From Mucidula mucida (taxonomy: Eukaryota > Basidiomycota > Agaricomycetes > Agaricales > Physalacriaceae), in assembly GCA_015501055.1 (NCBI GenBank), contig JADNYV010000191.1, forward strand, positions 1-64,000: a DNA stretch of 64,000 bases. The letters run 5' to 3'. A model generated the notes under the pieces. The model had not been told where the DNA came from. It was given only the letters and a program-made list of their open reading frames with translations, and made no database searches. Every line of letters starts with the position of its first letter. Position 1 is the stretch's first letter. The translations under genes were made by a program, and so were the position numbers. This document shows positions 32,878 through 45,606 of the stretch, in pieces.

Positions 32878-35800
32878 CACAAACAGTAGTGTTGGCATAT
32901 CTGATTGCGACATGATTAAGGTGACTTTTGTGAATTTCTAGATGTGTCGGCAATAGTTAGTACAAGATAATCAGACACGAGCAAGCGTACTCACAGCAAG
33001 GAGCTTCTCAAGGTGCTTCAGTATGGTCCATTCACAATTAGCAAGTTCGAGGTCACTCAGCTTATCCTTCTCGGAGACCCAGCGCTGAATTAACTAACGT
33101 AACAGAATCAGTCAAAGAATTTAGATATATTATAGTAACAGACCTTCTTCAATAGCAGAGCACGCTGAAGCATGGCATGTGTCGAGTTCCAGCAAGTTTA
33201 GCAAGTTTGAACATCATGTATCACCATCAGCAAGTACTTCTTTGTTCCTAATGGTGCCTTTTTGTTTGCGTAGACATCTCTTGAGGCCTTACAGAATTGA
33301 CGTCGGTGTTGCGGTAATGAACAGATCTTGGTAACAATTAAGCGGAGCTGATACAAGTGTTGAGCTGGAGAGGCAGAGTGGGCATCAATAGAACATTTAT
33401 CTTTTTTAATGGGCTCAGCTTTTCACCCTCTAAGTTCAATCCAGTGCCATACAAACTCTTGAGGAAATCCTTATCCTTGTCCTTAAGAGGTACTTTGTCA
33501 TCATTGCAAATTGCCTCAAGCTCCATCTTCTGCAGCTCCTTGTCAAGCTTGGGGTTGTAGTGCATTGGGCCGGCCTTGTCAGTATTGTAGTAGTCCTCGA
33601 TGTCTGGATCTTCCGCTTCTGCATAGACAGCAAGAATCTTCTGGATAACTAGATTGACAACATGAGCAAGACATCAAATATGGCTGTTCTCCGGAATGAA
33701 AGGGATGTTGAACTTGTCGCAAAGAAGCTTGAACAGTGTTCAAATCAAGACATTGTTAATGGATGCATTATTAGGTGTAAGCAAAACGATGTAATGGGAC
33801 TATCAGTTACAACAGGAGTTCAGCCAATGAGTAGACTTATCTTGTCGAGTATTCCCCAGTTAGACAGGATTTTTGCAAGTCCTTTCGCTGCATATTGTCC
33901 TTCATGTTCCTTGTCAAGTATGGGCAGAAAGTCAAGAACATGCTGAACAAACTCCCAGTTATCGTTGATGAATGAGCCAAGAATACTGGCAAAGGTGAGA
34001 TTCATTGCTTTCATTGTCCAGGTGCCCTCACTGATCGCAATCATAGACTTGATGTGCTGAGTGCAATATCAGACACTGTCAAAACGCAGAACAACATCCA
34101 AATACCTTTATTTGCTGCTGGACCTTATTATACATCTGTTTGAACAAGATCTCTAGCTTGTTTCAAACAGTTGTATCAGTAGGTAGTAGAAATCACGACT
34201 CCATATACACAAAGAGGCGTGCAATACCATTGGTTTTGCCGGTTGTGGATGCTAGATCGTCTTTGGCGATCCATGCAGCAAAACCCTTATAAAAACCTTC
34301 CTGTGTGTGGTTGTGTTGTGGATAAAGCTTTGCCTCTTCAAGCCACTTGTTCATGATCGCGGCGCTTGCAGCCAAGCCGCTAGGCTTTGCCTGTCCTGCT
34401 GCATTGTCAGCAGTCTTACCATTGTGAGCCGTGCAAATGTGCGTTGCAAGGTTTCCAAGTTTAGGCTTTGGACTTTCATCCTCAAATGTCTGATCCTTCA
34501 AGACAGTCCGTTTAAATGTGTATGTTCTATGAAATCAGACACTCAGTAGGGTGTTGCCGGCAAAGATGCAAAATTATGTATGTGGTGCACTGCTTGCACT
34601 TGAACTCCCATCCCAGCTATCCATTTTTCTTGATTGCCTTAGGCGTCAACCAGTGCTCAACCGTCTCATTCTTAGGACCTTGTCGTCCAATGCCACCAGT
34701 ATCCTTGTCTTTGGATTCGGTCTTGTAGCCGACAGGAATTTTGATGTCGTCCTCGCCAGCGGCACTTTTATTCTGTGAATATTATCAGTATGTTTAGTCA
34801 TTGCAGGGCAAATCATGTTCTTATGCTCTTAAATGTCCTAGGTTTCTTGTTGGGTTGCTTTTTCTGTGAGAGAGGTGAGAGGGTGCATCATATAACAATG
34901 GATGGATTGACTACTATTCTTTCTAGTGTGGACCATCTTCTCTGCCTCAAAATCTGCATCATCCTCATCCTCCGAGAGTACGACAAGGCAACACTTCTTC
35001 CCATCAGCCCCAGTAACAACCGTGGGTTGCTTGTTATGCACAACTTCCTCAATGCCATCCTCATTAAGTGTGAACTCGCTGACCGGTTCTTGTGATAATT
35101 CACGCCGGTTCATTTGGATGTAGTCACAGTCGCCGTCTTCGTCCTCAGGCATGAGCACTGTTGATAATGGTCAGTCCGATGTCAATAGATCTTCGCCACT
35201 CACGTTTCAGCAGGTCCACTGTCTGTGGTGGTCCAGGTTTCTTGGGCGCGTTTTTCTTCTTCTGTGTGGCTGTAGAGCCTATCTTCTGTGCAGCTGTGGA
35301 GCCTGCTGCAGAGTTTGCACTTGGTATCTCTTGGAGAGACGGCACAGTGCTGGCTGCAACGCGGGAGGACGTCAACACATCAGGCTGGCTTGGCAGCGCA
35401 TTAGGCTGTTTGCGCAGGGTGTATGGCTGCGCTGGCTGGTTGAGGGTGCTGATCTGTAGTTTCCTGGAGCTGGTGAGTACCTGTCCTTGCATTTAAGTGG
35501 TGCTTGTTACTTACAGCACGTTCTCAAGTTCATCAACAACACATTGCAGTTTTAGCATTGCAATATCCCGCGGCATATCCTTATTGGCCCAGTCGACGCC
35601 CTTGAGATACCGCACCACTATGTTCATCCCTTGCTCTCCGCGACGAAGATGCTTTAGACGCCCGCTGGTCGTGTTGCGCAAGTCTTCACCAAAAACCCCA
35701 TCAAAGCGGGTGTTCAAGGTTCTCCATTCACCTTCCTCTTTCTTTGGGCTAGTGAAGACCTTGTAGAGGTGGTTGTTTTTCATGCCCATTGGGACTGAGG

Positions 35801-35942
35801 CTGGTAACACAGCAGAGAGGCGCGCAATCTTTGCGACCACGGTGCGCATGTAGGCCGCACTTGGCGGCGGCGCTGCCATAGTCATGGCGGGTTGATATGA
35901 AACAATTTTCAATTTGTTATTGCACAAGTTTGTTGTGGTCAA
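32871..35942 (-). pseudogene. hAT transposase, upstream part with BED zinc finger
   Basis: The N-terminus (35942-35150) is low-complexity. A BED-type finger follows, split by an intron: WEFKCKQC and later LGNLATHICTAH. The RNase-H-like core shows ASAAIMNKWL, GFAAWIAKDDL, TFASILGSFINDNWEFVQHVLDF, DKEHEGQYAAKGL, LTPNNASINNVLI and NSHI*CLAHVVN. Next come DVQTCWNSTHAMLQRALLL and LIMSQSDMPTLLFVLPM at the nested insertion. Several stops are CGA to TGA changes. The element is inactive. Confidence 0.8.
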
Positions 35943-36066
35943 TCATTCACAGGTAGTTTTAAATGGTTTGTGCTGGGAGGTTTAGGTTTATTTGAGATTG
36001 GCAAATATAAACCGTAAATACTGTTTAAATTTATGTTTATAAACTGTTTTAAACTGTAGCAAATAG

Positions 36067-36390
36067 TGACATAATACGGTCACCGCCAGCGTCTATATAG
36101 ATTTCTCTCTTTCTCTTTTACTTACCATACGTCTGTATCCCATTTTAATCCTTTCGTCGTCTGAATCGCACCTGACTTGGACTCTCTACTTGTATAAAGA
36201 GCCGCTATCATTGTTCTAGTCTACAGTACTCGAATCGAGGATATCTTTACACGGTCTCTCTGTTTGACAAACTCTTGTGTGACTCTACCAAGTTACCTTG
36301 CTATCGTCACATATTTTTGACCTACAAACAACCCTCGACAAAAAACCCTCACCCCGTAGCCCTTGCTCCTGGACGCCATCAGTCTGATCA
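36067..36390 (+). repeat. Possible 5' LTR of Gypsy family B
   Basis: It starts TGACATAATACGGTCACC, has TATATAG at 36094-36100 and ends ...CTGATCA, followed 2 nt later by CGGTATCAG, a plausible tRNA-type PBS. No second LTR exists in the window to confirm the limits. Confidence 0.35.
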
Positions 36391-36510
36391 ACCGGTATCA
36401 GCCTTGACACCGAGCTACAACCAAAACCCTCTGCTTTTCTTCTAGACCTTCTCAAAAAACTCGATAAACCCCGACAAAACATATCTGCTTGAATTCTCAT
36501 CTCTACTACA

Positions 36511-39500
36511 ATGTCTGCCCCTCAAAAACAGTATAATCTTCGCAGCTCCACCCGGAATGCAGCTTTGGCTGCGATCCCCGTGCCGCGCGTTGTTGATACT
36601 GGACATGGTACGTCCGCCGCTGTTGATGTCAATACTGATCTTTCGTCAGTTTCAGCTCTGTCCGGACCACCCAAATCTGCTGCCTCGCGTAGCGATCCCC
36701 AGGTGGGAACAAACACGTCGGGTTTATCCCAGATGGACGACGCTGCCGGTGACCCCCAGCAGGTGCCCGCCGTTGATCCTGAAAATACAGGTCTCTCCAC
36801 ATTCGATGGAGGATCTGATATCTCCTTCAATATTGACCAGGGTCCGCCTGGTCTTAGTAGAGACAATAACGCGCCTGGTAGACGTACTGGCTGTGGTTTT
36901 ACGGACAGTAGTCCCACTGCAAATGGGGAGCTCACAAATGAGCAACTTGAAGCTATTATTTTTGCTGAAGAAGAAATGGATGACGATGAACGCGACAGGT
37001 ACCATCGCCGTCAAGCCTGGGCCGAGTCGCATCAAGAACGCGAACTCTCTGAGAGCCCCGAACCTGGCCCATCCCGCGATAAGGGGAAGCAGGTTGATTA
37101 CCATGAGAGGAACATCCCCGGTATTGATCAGGAAGACATGAATCCTGAAGTACAGGCTGAGATGCTCTGCATGTACAAAATGCTCAAGAAACAAGATGTC
37201 AACATGCAAAAAGCCATCATGGATGGCCTGCTTGCAAAGACAGCTCAGGAAACCAATGAGAGTCCAGTTACTATTGAGGAAGTAACGGACAAAGATGACA
37301 TTGATGTCAGCTCGAGTTCTGAATCAGAACCTGTCAACTTGGAAAAACCGGGTCCAAGACATTCTGAGAATGCGAACAAGAATTCTGCACCGGCACCCGC
37401 CAATCCAAAGCCGGGTCTGAAGCGAACCGTTACCATTGAAGAAGTTGTAGACAACAATAATAGTACGGAAGCTTCTCAGAAGGCTAAGAAACACCCTGAA
37501 CGTGAATCTACAGCTCCAGCACCCAGCGAGAGGTCATGTGACAGCAGTTGCATGTCTGTGTCAGTCCAGCCGGTGATTCAGAACCTGATCAACAGCAATA
37601 TGGCGCGAACACGCACCATAATCAACGGTAATCAGCCAGCTGTTCAGTCGACAGCTGGAGGATTTGTTCAGAACATTTCAAGTACCCAGGTTCCGACGAA
37701 CAGCTTCTTAGCTCAGGCTCTTTGTGGTGCCGCCAACTAGAACGATGGATCAACGCTTCCTAAGAGACATACTTCCAGGAAGAAGTTGCCCGCCAAGAAG
37801 CAGGCCTCCAAGAAGAAGCAGGCAGCCAAGAAGAAGCGGTTGTTGCGAAAGGCACAGCCATCCAATAATCCAAGTGATAGTTTGGACTCGAGCAGCTCAG
37901 AGTCGTCAAGCAAATCCTCTGACGGCTCGGAGTCGAGCTCTGACTCGGATGAGTCTGGCAATGGTCGTGGCCGTGGCAATTATTGCTTTAGTTGTGCGAA
38001 ACCTATTGAGCCAAAGTCGTATGACGGAACACCTGATGTACATCTTGTTAGTCGGTTCATTTCTGAATGTGATGTTTACCTTGAAATGCTAAATGACAAG
38101 TCGAGTCGTGACGTGTTCAACGTCTCTCGTTTCCTCAAAGGCAAAGCCAGACGCTTCTATGATAAGATGGTTCATCAAGACTACTGGTAATGGAAACTCA
38201 CGTACTTCTTCAACGAGATGTTTAACTATTGCTTCCCGAAGGATTTCCTCACGGATCTACAGAATCAAGTTGATACTTGCCGCCAAGGTAGCCTAACCGT
38301 TCGTGATTACGCGTATGAGCTTGATGATCTGTATCACATTCTGAGTGATGAATCAGATTGTGCGCGTGTCCTGAAACTGTTCAAGGGTCTGCGCATCTTG
38401 ATCCAGAATGAATTGAAGCTTCGTGGGTATCACGCGGAGACATGTACCTGGGACCAAATCCTAGACATGGTGGAAACAGTTGAACAAGTTTTGAGTTCAA
38501 ACAAGGCTACGAGTCGTCGTAATTATAATCACCAGCAGCGCGGAAATCACCAATGTACCAACTTCCAAAATGAGGAGAATAAGTACAATCAGGTTCCGTG
38601 GCCCAAGCGTGACTATTCTCCAAAGCCTGCTCATCAGACATCCACTGATGAGGGCCTGGAACAATGGGGTAAACGTCCTGTGAACTTGACGTGTCGTTGG
38701 TGAAAGCCGGCTCCGCCGAAGAACAGCCCATACAAGGGGCGGAAGGGTGGACTGAGTAGGCCTTCCAACCGTCCTGAGCGCCTCTCGCAGAAGGAGCGTG
38801 ATAACCACATCGCAGAAGGAAAGTGTTTCGAGTGCCATGAGACCGGAACACGTCTCCAGGAACTGTCCAACTCGAAACTCTGCCTCTGGGAGTCGCACAG
38901 CACCTCCAGGGCTTCGTGCCACAAGTATTTGCTTCGACGTAACGGAGACTGAGCGTCTCAATCGCGAAGCGTCTTCTGTGGAAGATCAGACACAGATTCA
39001 ACTCAATCATATGTTGATCGAAGATCTGGAAGACTTACCGAAGACATTTGAACCTCAAATGCTTCCTCAGCTGGCCAAACAACCTGTTATGCGTGATTAC
39101 TGGGAGTCCAAGCCCTTCTTCAATATGTTTACTGAGGAGAACATTCACAAATGGACTCACCGGTGGATTGGGCCACTTCTGAGTGATTTTCACCTTGAAG
39201 ATTTGGAGCGAGGCGGACCTTATCCCGGCGATCCAGATACGCCAGACGATGACTCTTGTTTCAGCCTATACAACATATCAAGTGATGAATATGTGCTGGT
39301 TGACAGCTATCATGATGAAGACCTACCTAATGGTACTTCCGCGGGTATCAAGATCCCTGTTGATGCTCTAAAAGGTCAGAAGTTGTCCGTGTGGTACTGG
39401 ATGTACCAGTTCCGCATGGCTAATCAGCAGTTGCTTCCATTGCTGTACACAATATTCCCAAAAGCGGGTGGAGATGTTCTTCTTGGCCTGGTCCGTGAGT

Positions 39501-39511
39501 TCCTGAACTAA
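36511..39511 (+). pseudogene. gag: gag of Gypsy family B (broken)
   Basis: A single frame from MSAPQKQYNL runs through a disordered, acidic N-terminal region. A Lys-rich stretch and a capsid-like domain follow (KGKARRFYDKM, LTYFFNEMFNYCFP, LFKGLRILIQNELKL). It is interrupted by TAG 37738, TAA 38188 and TGA 38701, each readable through in the same frame. The CCHC knuckle (CFECHETG.HVSRNCP) is split by a 1-bp insertion near 38847, after which the other frame continues to 39511. Family B is only distantly related to family A. Confidence 0.8.
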
Positions 39512-39626
39512 TGGGTTCATTCGTGTTCACGCTTTCGACGTAGAGTTCTGTGATGTTGAAGGAACTGTATTCAGCATCACGGACACTAGGCTCCAGATGA
39601 TGTTCTGAATTAATTGGACGGAGATC

Positions 39627-41373
39627 TTGAACTCTCGCCTATTGCTCGGGAACTGGTGGATGCGACAGATCGAGAAGTTGTGTACTCATTGTAGTCGCAC
39701 TGATTTCTGGTCTGATCCTGAGTTCTACTTCGAGACTGAGGAAGACCCTGTCAATCATCTGCATGTCGGCACAATCGAGAGGAATGCAGGATCTGCACAT
39801 GACTTTAAACGTTTGGTGCCCCGCCCACTCATTATTGCAGTCCAGATTGGAGGGAATACTGCTTGTGCCTTGGTGGACTCTGGTTCGCTTGGTGGCTTTA
39901 TGTCCACTACATTGGCAGATCAGCTTGGTGTTAAGAAGATACAACTGGAGAAACCACTCGCATTACATCTGGCGGTACAGGGATCACGCTTGAAGATTAA
40001 TCATGGCACGAGAGCACTGTTCGAATATCAGGGTATTCGGGAACAACATTACTTTGATATAATTAACCTAGCGAATTACGACTTGATTCTGGGAACTCCT
40101 TTCCTGTTTCAGCACAAGATGTTGTTCGGAGTCAATGAGTCTCACCTGAACATTGGGAGTGAAGCCTCCGTGCCTATAGAAGGTGTTAATGTGAGCCAGA
40201 TTGATGCTTGGATAGCAGAACTTAGCGAAGAACGGCTGGAAGATGTCCGACAGCATCTTCTGGAGTATGCTGACCCGCTGTTTGTCAACGCGGCTAAGAC
40301 GCCATTACTGCCGCTCCGAGCTGTCAACCATGAGGTTCCTCTCATAGACGAGAACAAGGTCTACTCTTGGCAACCGTTGTGGTGTCCTGAAGCCTTGAAG
40401 GCACAATGGATTCAGAAGAAGAATGATTATATTGCCCCGGGACGGTGGCGCGTGTCTACCGCACGTAACACGGTTCTCATGCTCTGTATCTACAAGCCGC
40501 ATCGGCCGAAAGATCGACCAGAACTGCGCTGTGTCATTGATTTTTGTGAGCGGAATGCAAATACTGTAAAAATGTCTGCACCCTTACCTGCAATCCCGAC
40601 AATGCTCTGGTGCGTTGCTGGTCACAAGTATGTCTTGATGTTTGATCTACAGAGTGGTTATGAGCAAATGCGCACAATTGATGCTCACATACATTGTAAC
40701 GGGATCACCACGCCGGATGGCGTGATTGAGAGCCTGGTACTCGTCCAAGGCGATACCAATGGTCCCGCGACATGTCAGGCACTGATGAATCACATGTTCT
40801 CGCCGTATCTCGGCGTGTTCGTCAACATGTATCTGGATGACATTGTGGTGTACTCCGACACTCTAGAAGATCATATCAAGCATTGTAAGATTGTGTTCGA
40901 CTTACTGCATCGTGAGAAATTTTATCTCAGTAAGAAGAAATGTCAGATAATGCCAAAAGAACTTCACATTCTTGGCCATATCATTGACGGTGCGGGGATC
41001 CAAATGGATCCAGCTAAAGTGGATAGTGTCAAGACTTGGAAGGTTCCGACAAGTAAGGAACTCTTACAGGGTTTCCTTGGTGCGGTCGGGTACCTCACTG
41101 ACAATGTTGCGAATGTTCGTATTCCGATGGGGGTACTCCATAGCCTGACATCAAAGGAGGTTCTGTTCCGCTAGAACGAGACTCATCAGCGCGCGTTTCT
41201 TGATGTTAAAGAGTACATTGAGGCTTACCGTAATCACCGTCGTAAACCTCTACGTTATGGTCCCGACGAAGCAACAATCAACATCGTAACCGACGCCTGC
41301 AGCACTGGAATTTCTGGTGTTGTTAGCCAAGGCAATGACTGGAAGACCGCTCACCCTATACTGTACCTTTAAT
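39627..41373 (+). pseudogene. pol: pol of Gypsy family B: protease, RT, start of RNase H
   Basis: Protease motif VDSGSLGGFMST lies near residue 85. Then come LILGTPFL, RT blocks (RCVIDFCERN, MFDLQSGYEQMR, NMYLDDIVVYSDT) and GHIIDGAGIQMDPAKV. A TAG at 41172-41174 interrupts the frame before RNase H, which begins (IVTDACSTGISGVVSQG). Homology ends near 41373, where an AT-rich sequence starts. Integrase and 3' LTR are missing. Confidence 0.88.
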
Positions 41374-42387
41374 ATAATACAGGACTCTAATCAGAGGGCA
41401 TTGCATTACAATACCGGCTCTAATTTAGAGCGCTGTAGATGAGAGCCCGTATTATAATACAAGCGGGTCCGTATTATAATACGGGCCTCCTGCCAGATAT
41501 AGCAGATGGCAGGGCCCAGTGAACGGCAGTAAACGGCAGTGAACGGCACCATGATGCCGTCTGGGCTCAGCAATGCCGGGCCTCGGGGATATCCGAGGAA
41601 TCACGGATGCATCCAAATCCGGATGCACCCGCCCCTGCCGGCGGATTGAGCGCGCCCGCCACACATTCTGGCCAGTACATGCTTGATAAAAAGACTTGTG
41701 GCATATAGCAGTACAATACAATGTTGCCGCGGGCCATACAGTCACGGGGTAATCCCCAGAATCGACGGGTACATCCATATCTGGATCCTGCCGCCCCCCG
41801 CCCGCGTATTGAGTGTGCCCGCCCCATATCTCAATCAGCGCCGGCTCAAAATACGCCTACCAGAAGTCAGCAACGCTCTACAACGCTGCCACAAGTCATG
41901 CAAGTCATGGGGTATTCTCCAGATATCACGGTTACATCCATATCCATATCCGGATGCAGCCGCTCCCGCCCACCGTATATTTGACACTGTTCCAAGCCTC
42001 AGTTGCATCTGCAGACTCCTCAAAGGACCGACTCCCTCTCTGATCCCACATCGAGACTTGGTGCAGGCATTCGGGCCTCTCTAGGCGATGCATTATGCAC
42101 GTGACTGATGACGACTCGGAGCACTTCAATGGCGCGCACCGTCTGACGTCTCCGTATATGATTTCCGTTGCTCACCAACTTTTTTCAGTGAGATACTTGT
42201 CTCGAATGACATTTCTGCTATTGATCATACCGTCCAATGTAGTTCTGGCCTACTTCTACGCTCAGATCCGGCCAACTTCCTAATCGGGACGGGCATGTTG
42301 CAAACCAGGGCAAGTGCGCGCTGACGCGCCCGTGGACAGTGCAGGATTGACACAATTTTAGTCTTGCAAAACAGCTATACATTCCGT
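41374..42387. repeat. Repeat-rich tract downstream of KDZ remnant: palindromes and ~162-bp tandem repeat
   Basis: TATTATAATA palindromes lie at 41447-41460 (imperfect) and 41469-41484 (perfect, 16 bp). Three degenerate direct copies start at 41584, 41745 and 41908, each with GGGGTAT/ATC-like, ACGG.TACATCCATATCCGGATGC-like and CCCGCC sections. GAACGGCAGT is repeated near 41521. No gene is present. It is probably the terminal region of the transposon whose gene tail begins at 42388. Confidence 0.6.
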
Positions 42388-43245
42388 TTATTCCTCTTCT
42401 ACATCTAAGTCACCGTTCTCATCACCTCCATCTTCTTCCTCTTCCGGATCAAGTTCAACTTCTACTACACGTGATACGGGAAGTCCGTCTAGCAGTTCTT
42501 GGCCGAGTGCCTGAATCCCCTGCCAATGACTCTCGAGGTCATCCGCCACTCTATCCTGATGGCTCACCTGTTCCGCTGCGAAAGCGGAAAGACCCTGTTG
42601 ATATGAGGCGTCCAGTCCGGCAAGCTGCTCCCGTCCACGCATCTGCCACATGTCCCGATTCCACCGGCGATACGCAATGACACGACACATCTCTTCCAAA
42701 AGAAGTGCAACCTCCTCCTCCCAGCACATCTTGCGCGCGCGAGCCTTGCACCACTCAATCTTGAGTGCTGTGCCAAATTGAAATTCAAAGATCATGATTC
42801 TCAAAAGGGAGCTCACCTTCGTGAATCACCGGTTGGTCGTTGCATGTAGCAACACTCAATGAGTCAACGGGCTCGGCGTAGCTGTACCATATCCAGGATA
42901 GTTGGCGACGACCCTCGCCCTGAGACACCACCGCATTTTCGCTTGAAGGGCCGTTGATCAGCTTATCAATCAAGCCTTGCTCAGCGAGAGCTCGCCTGTT
43001 GGCGACTTCTTCGGCTGTCAGTAGCCGCTTGTTTATACCCCTGACATCACTATCATTCAAGACACGCAATTCCCGTTCCCAAGACCTATGTTCGCGAAGT
43101 CGAAACAGCGCATTCCGCGCCCAGCGATAGCGAAGTTTATTGAGGTATACGCTGACTTGAACCTTGCGCTGTACGCCCTCCGCACAAGTTGTAGGATTTT
43201 GGCCCGTGACATTTTGGACAGTGAAAAGATGGCCGGCAGAGAGTC
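42388..43245 (-). pseudogene. KDZ-type transposase, C-terminal remnant 1
   Basis: Minus strand: YRWARNALFRL, ELRVLNDSDVRGINKRLLT, GEGRRQLSWIWYS. A GT-AG intron (about 42815-42765) follows, then ALKIEWCKARARKMCWEEEV and VIAYRRWNRDMW, and an acidic tail with a stop at 42388. This is the order of the C-terminal end of CxC/KDZ transposases in mushrooms. Everything upstream, including the catalytic part, is absent, so it is a 5'-truncated relic. Confidence 0.7.
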
Positions 43246-43593
43246 CTAGCTGTAAATATCAGTGTCCTGCCTATTGCTGTAGCTAAACACCTGCTTTACT
43301 GCCCTACTAGTCCTAGCTACTGGCTAGCTAGCATGCTTCTATGGTCCTGAGCTACATATGGGTTCCCGGAGCGCACTGCCACACGGTCCCGGTACTGGGG
43401 CATCCAGGGGTAGGGTCTCATGCCCGTTTGGGAATGGGCACCGCATCCAAATCCTCTCTCGGCTGTCCCCAAAACCGGTTTGGGATGACGCCGGATCCTC
43501 GGGTGTAGCCGCGCCCCATTCGGGTTGTGGCAGTGCAGCCCGCCTATCCCGCCCATAATCCGCTGGGTACCGCTCTACCGCTGCCGTCCCAGG
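43246..43593. other. No gene; CTAGCT-rich and GC-rich short repeats
   Basis: CTAGC-type words cluster at 43246-43335. A GC-rich stretch with CCGGTTTGGG/CCCGTTTGGG follows. Similar AGCTAG-rich sequence lies next to the other KDZ remnant at 62330-62420. Confidence 0.35.
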
Positions 43594-44080
43594 TGTTAGG
43601 AATCGCCATATTTTCACACTTTCACATCTTATCATATCTTATCGGGAGCCTTGTCTTATCAACCAACGGACCGTTTCATCATCCGTTTCGATCATACCCC
43701 TTTTCATTACCGAAGCCGTACTCATGTCGGGCACACGCCCAACACATGGATGACATCATACATGCCGACACTCGTAGCACACATGGTCGTTTCAGTATTA
43801 TTACTTACATGCAGTTACCACTCGTATTTAATGGTTTTACGGACTAGTAGCATACAACACTGGGTCAAGGGCGTGGAGCATCCCTAGTAGAAACGCGTAT
43901 GGACAAGGAGCTTCAAACACAGACTTACTAGTATATAAGCAGTAGTGTAGTATCATTGTACTTTAGTTCCGATCTCGTTTATACACCTGGCCTAGCCTAG
44001 TCTTACGAACGCGAACGCTTTCTTCCTTAGTTCTTGCTGTGGTACCTGGTTGAGTCTCGTGGCTTAGTCAGTCGCTAACA
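43594..44080 (+). repeat. LTR of Gypsy copy 3 (487 bp)
   Basis: Starts TGTTAGGAATCG and ends GTCGCTAACA. TATATAAG is at 43932-43939 and AGTTCCGATCT at 43965-43975. Confidence 0.9.
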
Positions 44081-44082
44081 GA

Positions 44083-44093
44083 AGATCGGAACT
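44083..44093 (+). promoter_or_regulatory. Self-complementary primer-binding site, copy 3
   Basis: AGATCGGAACT pairs 11 of 11 with AGTTCCGATCT at 43965-43975. Confidence 0.75.
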
Positions 44094-44676
44094 TCTTTCT
44101 ACCACCTACCACACATCCTTGATCGTCGATCAGCACTTCGCTGTTTGATCATCACACATCCCCCATCCCCTTTCCTGTTTACAGATCGACGGATTCCTAA
44201 TTCCAGCGCACGTCCGCATACATGTGTATTGGTCCCAGTAGCGCCGGCTAACAGTTAGAGATAACTGCCTCGGGTGCTGGAAGTAGCCGCTCTCACGAGA
44301 ACGAACTTTTGGCAGTTGCACTTCAGTGGGCGCTGTTTACGGGTCAATCCCCGTTCCCAGGAAAACTTCGGCTTACCTCACACCAGAGGGACGTCGGCTG
44401 GGCAATTGCGAACTTGTGACGAGCTCTTGGGCTCCGTAGATACGTAGTCAGTAGTCGGTAAAATAGTGTAGACAGTTACGATACCTACCTACTTTACTTA
44501 CATTACGATACACATCACCATTCCCCACCCTACCAAGTCCTGGATTCTATTTCAGATCTAGGCGATCCCTCCCTATTCATCCAAACCTCTATTCCCTCAC
44601 CCGTTTCATCCAAATCCGCACACCCATATCCCCACTTTCACCCTTTCACTCTCCGATCCCATCACCCCGATCCATC

Positions 44677-45606
44677 ATGTCCAACGAAGCACCCGAAACC
44701 GCTCCTCACACACCCGCTCATCATGCCGACACCAAAATTAAAGGCCAATCCCTTGTGAACAAGCCTTACGACTATGACGGGGACAAGTCCAAGTACAAGA
44801 GCTGGTGGCGATCGATGTTCACATACATCCGTGACAAGAAGAACAACCTCACATCTGACTCCGAAAGGATCGATGTTGTTCTCTCCTACATCCGAGGAGA
44901 TCACGTAGATGCATGGGTCCAGAACTACTCGGACCAGAACTTCGATGAGGAAGAAGAGGAATGGACAGTCTCTTGGACGGAGTTCAAGGAAGATTTGAAG
45001 GAGCGATTTGTGGATTCCAACCTCGCGCGAGACGCGCAAGACCAGATCGAGCGGTTGCGCCAGGGGCAAGACACCGCTCAAGACTTCTTCCAGAAGTTCG
45101 AGGTCCTGCTCACTCAGGCAGGATACTCGAAGGATGACGCATTCGTCGTGAGACTTCTCGAGACCAATGTCAACGAGAAGATCATCGACCAGATCTATGG
45201 CAGCCGAGACGGGTTGCCAGAGAAGTACAAGGATTGGAAGGCACAGATCCTTCAGATCGATCAGCTGTGGAGAAGGCGGGCGGCGAGCAAGAGGTCCGGA
45301 ATGCAGTCCCGGCCTCAAGCTCCGCAGGTGGCTACATCAAGAGCCAATCCTACGAACCCACCCCCAACGCCGATCACACGACGAGATGCCACCGGTGTTA
45401 CCTATGGAGGAGCCGGCAGGCCGATGGACATCGACAATGCACGTCGAAGGGAACTCTGCTTCAGCTGTGGTGAACACGGCCACGTCAGCAGGTTCTGTCC
45501 GAAGAAGGGTCGACCCCAGACGATTCGGGGTTTATGGACCGAGATGAATGACGAGGAGAAGAAGAAGCTGGCCGAAGAGTTGGGTTTTGCGAAGCTCCCG
45601 CAGTAG
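44677..45606 (+). CDS. gag: gag of Gypsy copy 3
   Basis: Intact 309 aa, nearly identical to copy 1 gag, with the [14 protein letters not shown] knuckle. It ends TAG at 45604-45606, after the GGGTTTT heptamer. Confidence 0.92.
   Translation: MSNEAPETAPHTPAHHADTKIKGQSLVNKPYDYDGDKSKYKSWWRSMFTYIRDKKNNLTSDSERIDVVLSYIRGDHVDAWVQNYSDQNFDEEEEEWTVSWTEFKEDLKERFVDSNLARDAQDQIERLRQGQDTAQDFFQKFEVLLTQAGYSKDDAFVVRLLETNVNEKIIDQIYGSRDGLPEKYKDWKAQILQIDQLWRRRAASKRSGMQSRPQAPQVATSRANPTNPPPTPITRRDATGVTYGGAGRPMDIDNARRRELCFSCGEHGHVSRFCPKKGRPQTIRGLWTEMNDEEKKKLAEELGFAKLPQ
45582..45588 (+). promoter_or_regulatory. -1 frameshift heptamer GGGTTTT, copy 3
   Basis: Codons are TTG GGT TTT in gag. The -1 frame (TGC GAA GCT ...) is pol and is open for 280 codons. 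GCTCC (45594-45598) can pair with GGAGC (45620-45624), 5 nt after the heptamer. Confidence 0.7.

Noticed and set aside
34838..35158. Acidic host protein upstream of the BED finger
   Set aside because: It lies in order between the disordered hAT N-terminus and the BED finger, so it is part of the hAT gene.
36511..37740. 409-aa plus frame as a host nuclear protein
   Set aside because: It continues in the same frame past a TAG into a Gypsy capsid domain and zinc knuckle, so it is the N-terminus of family B gag.
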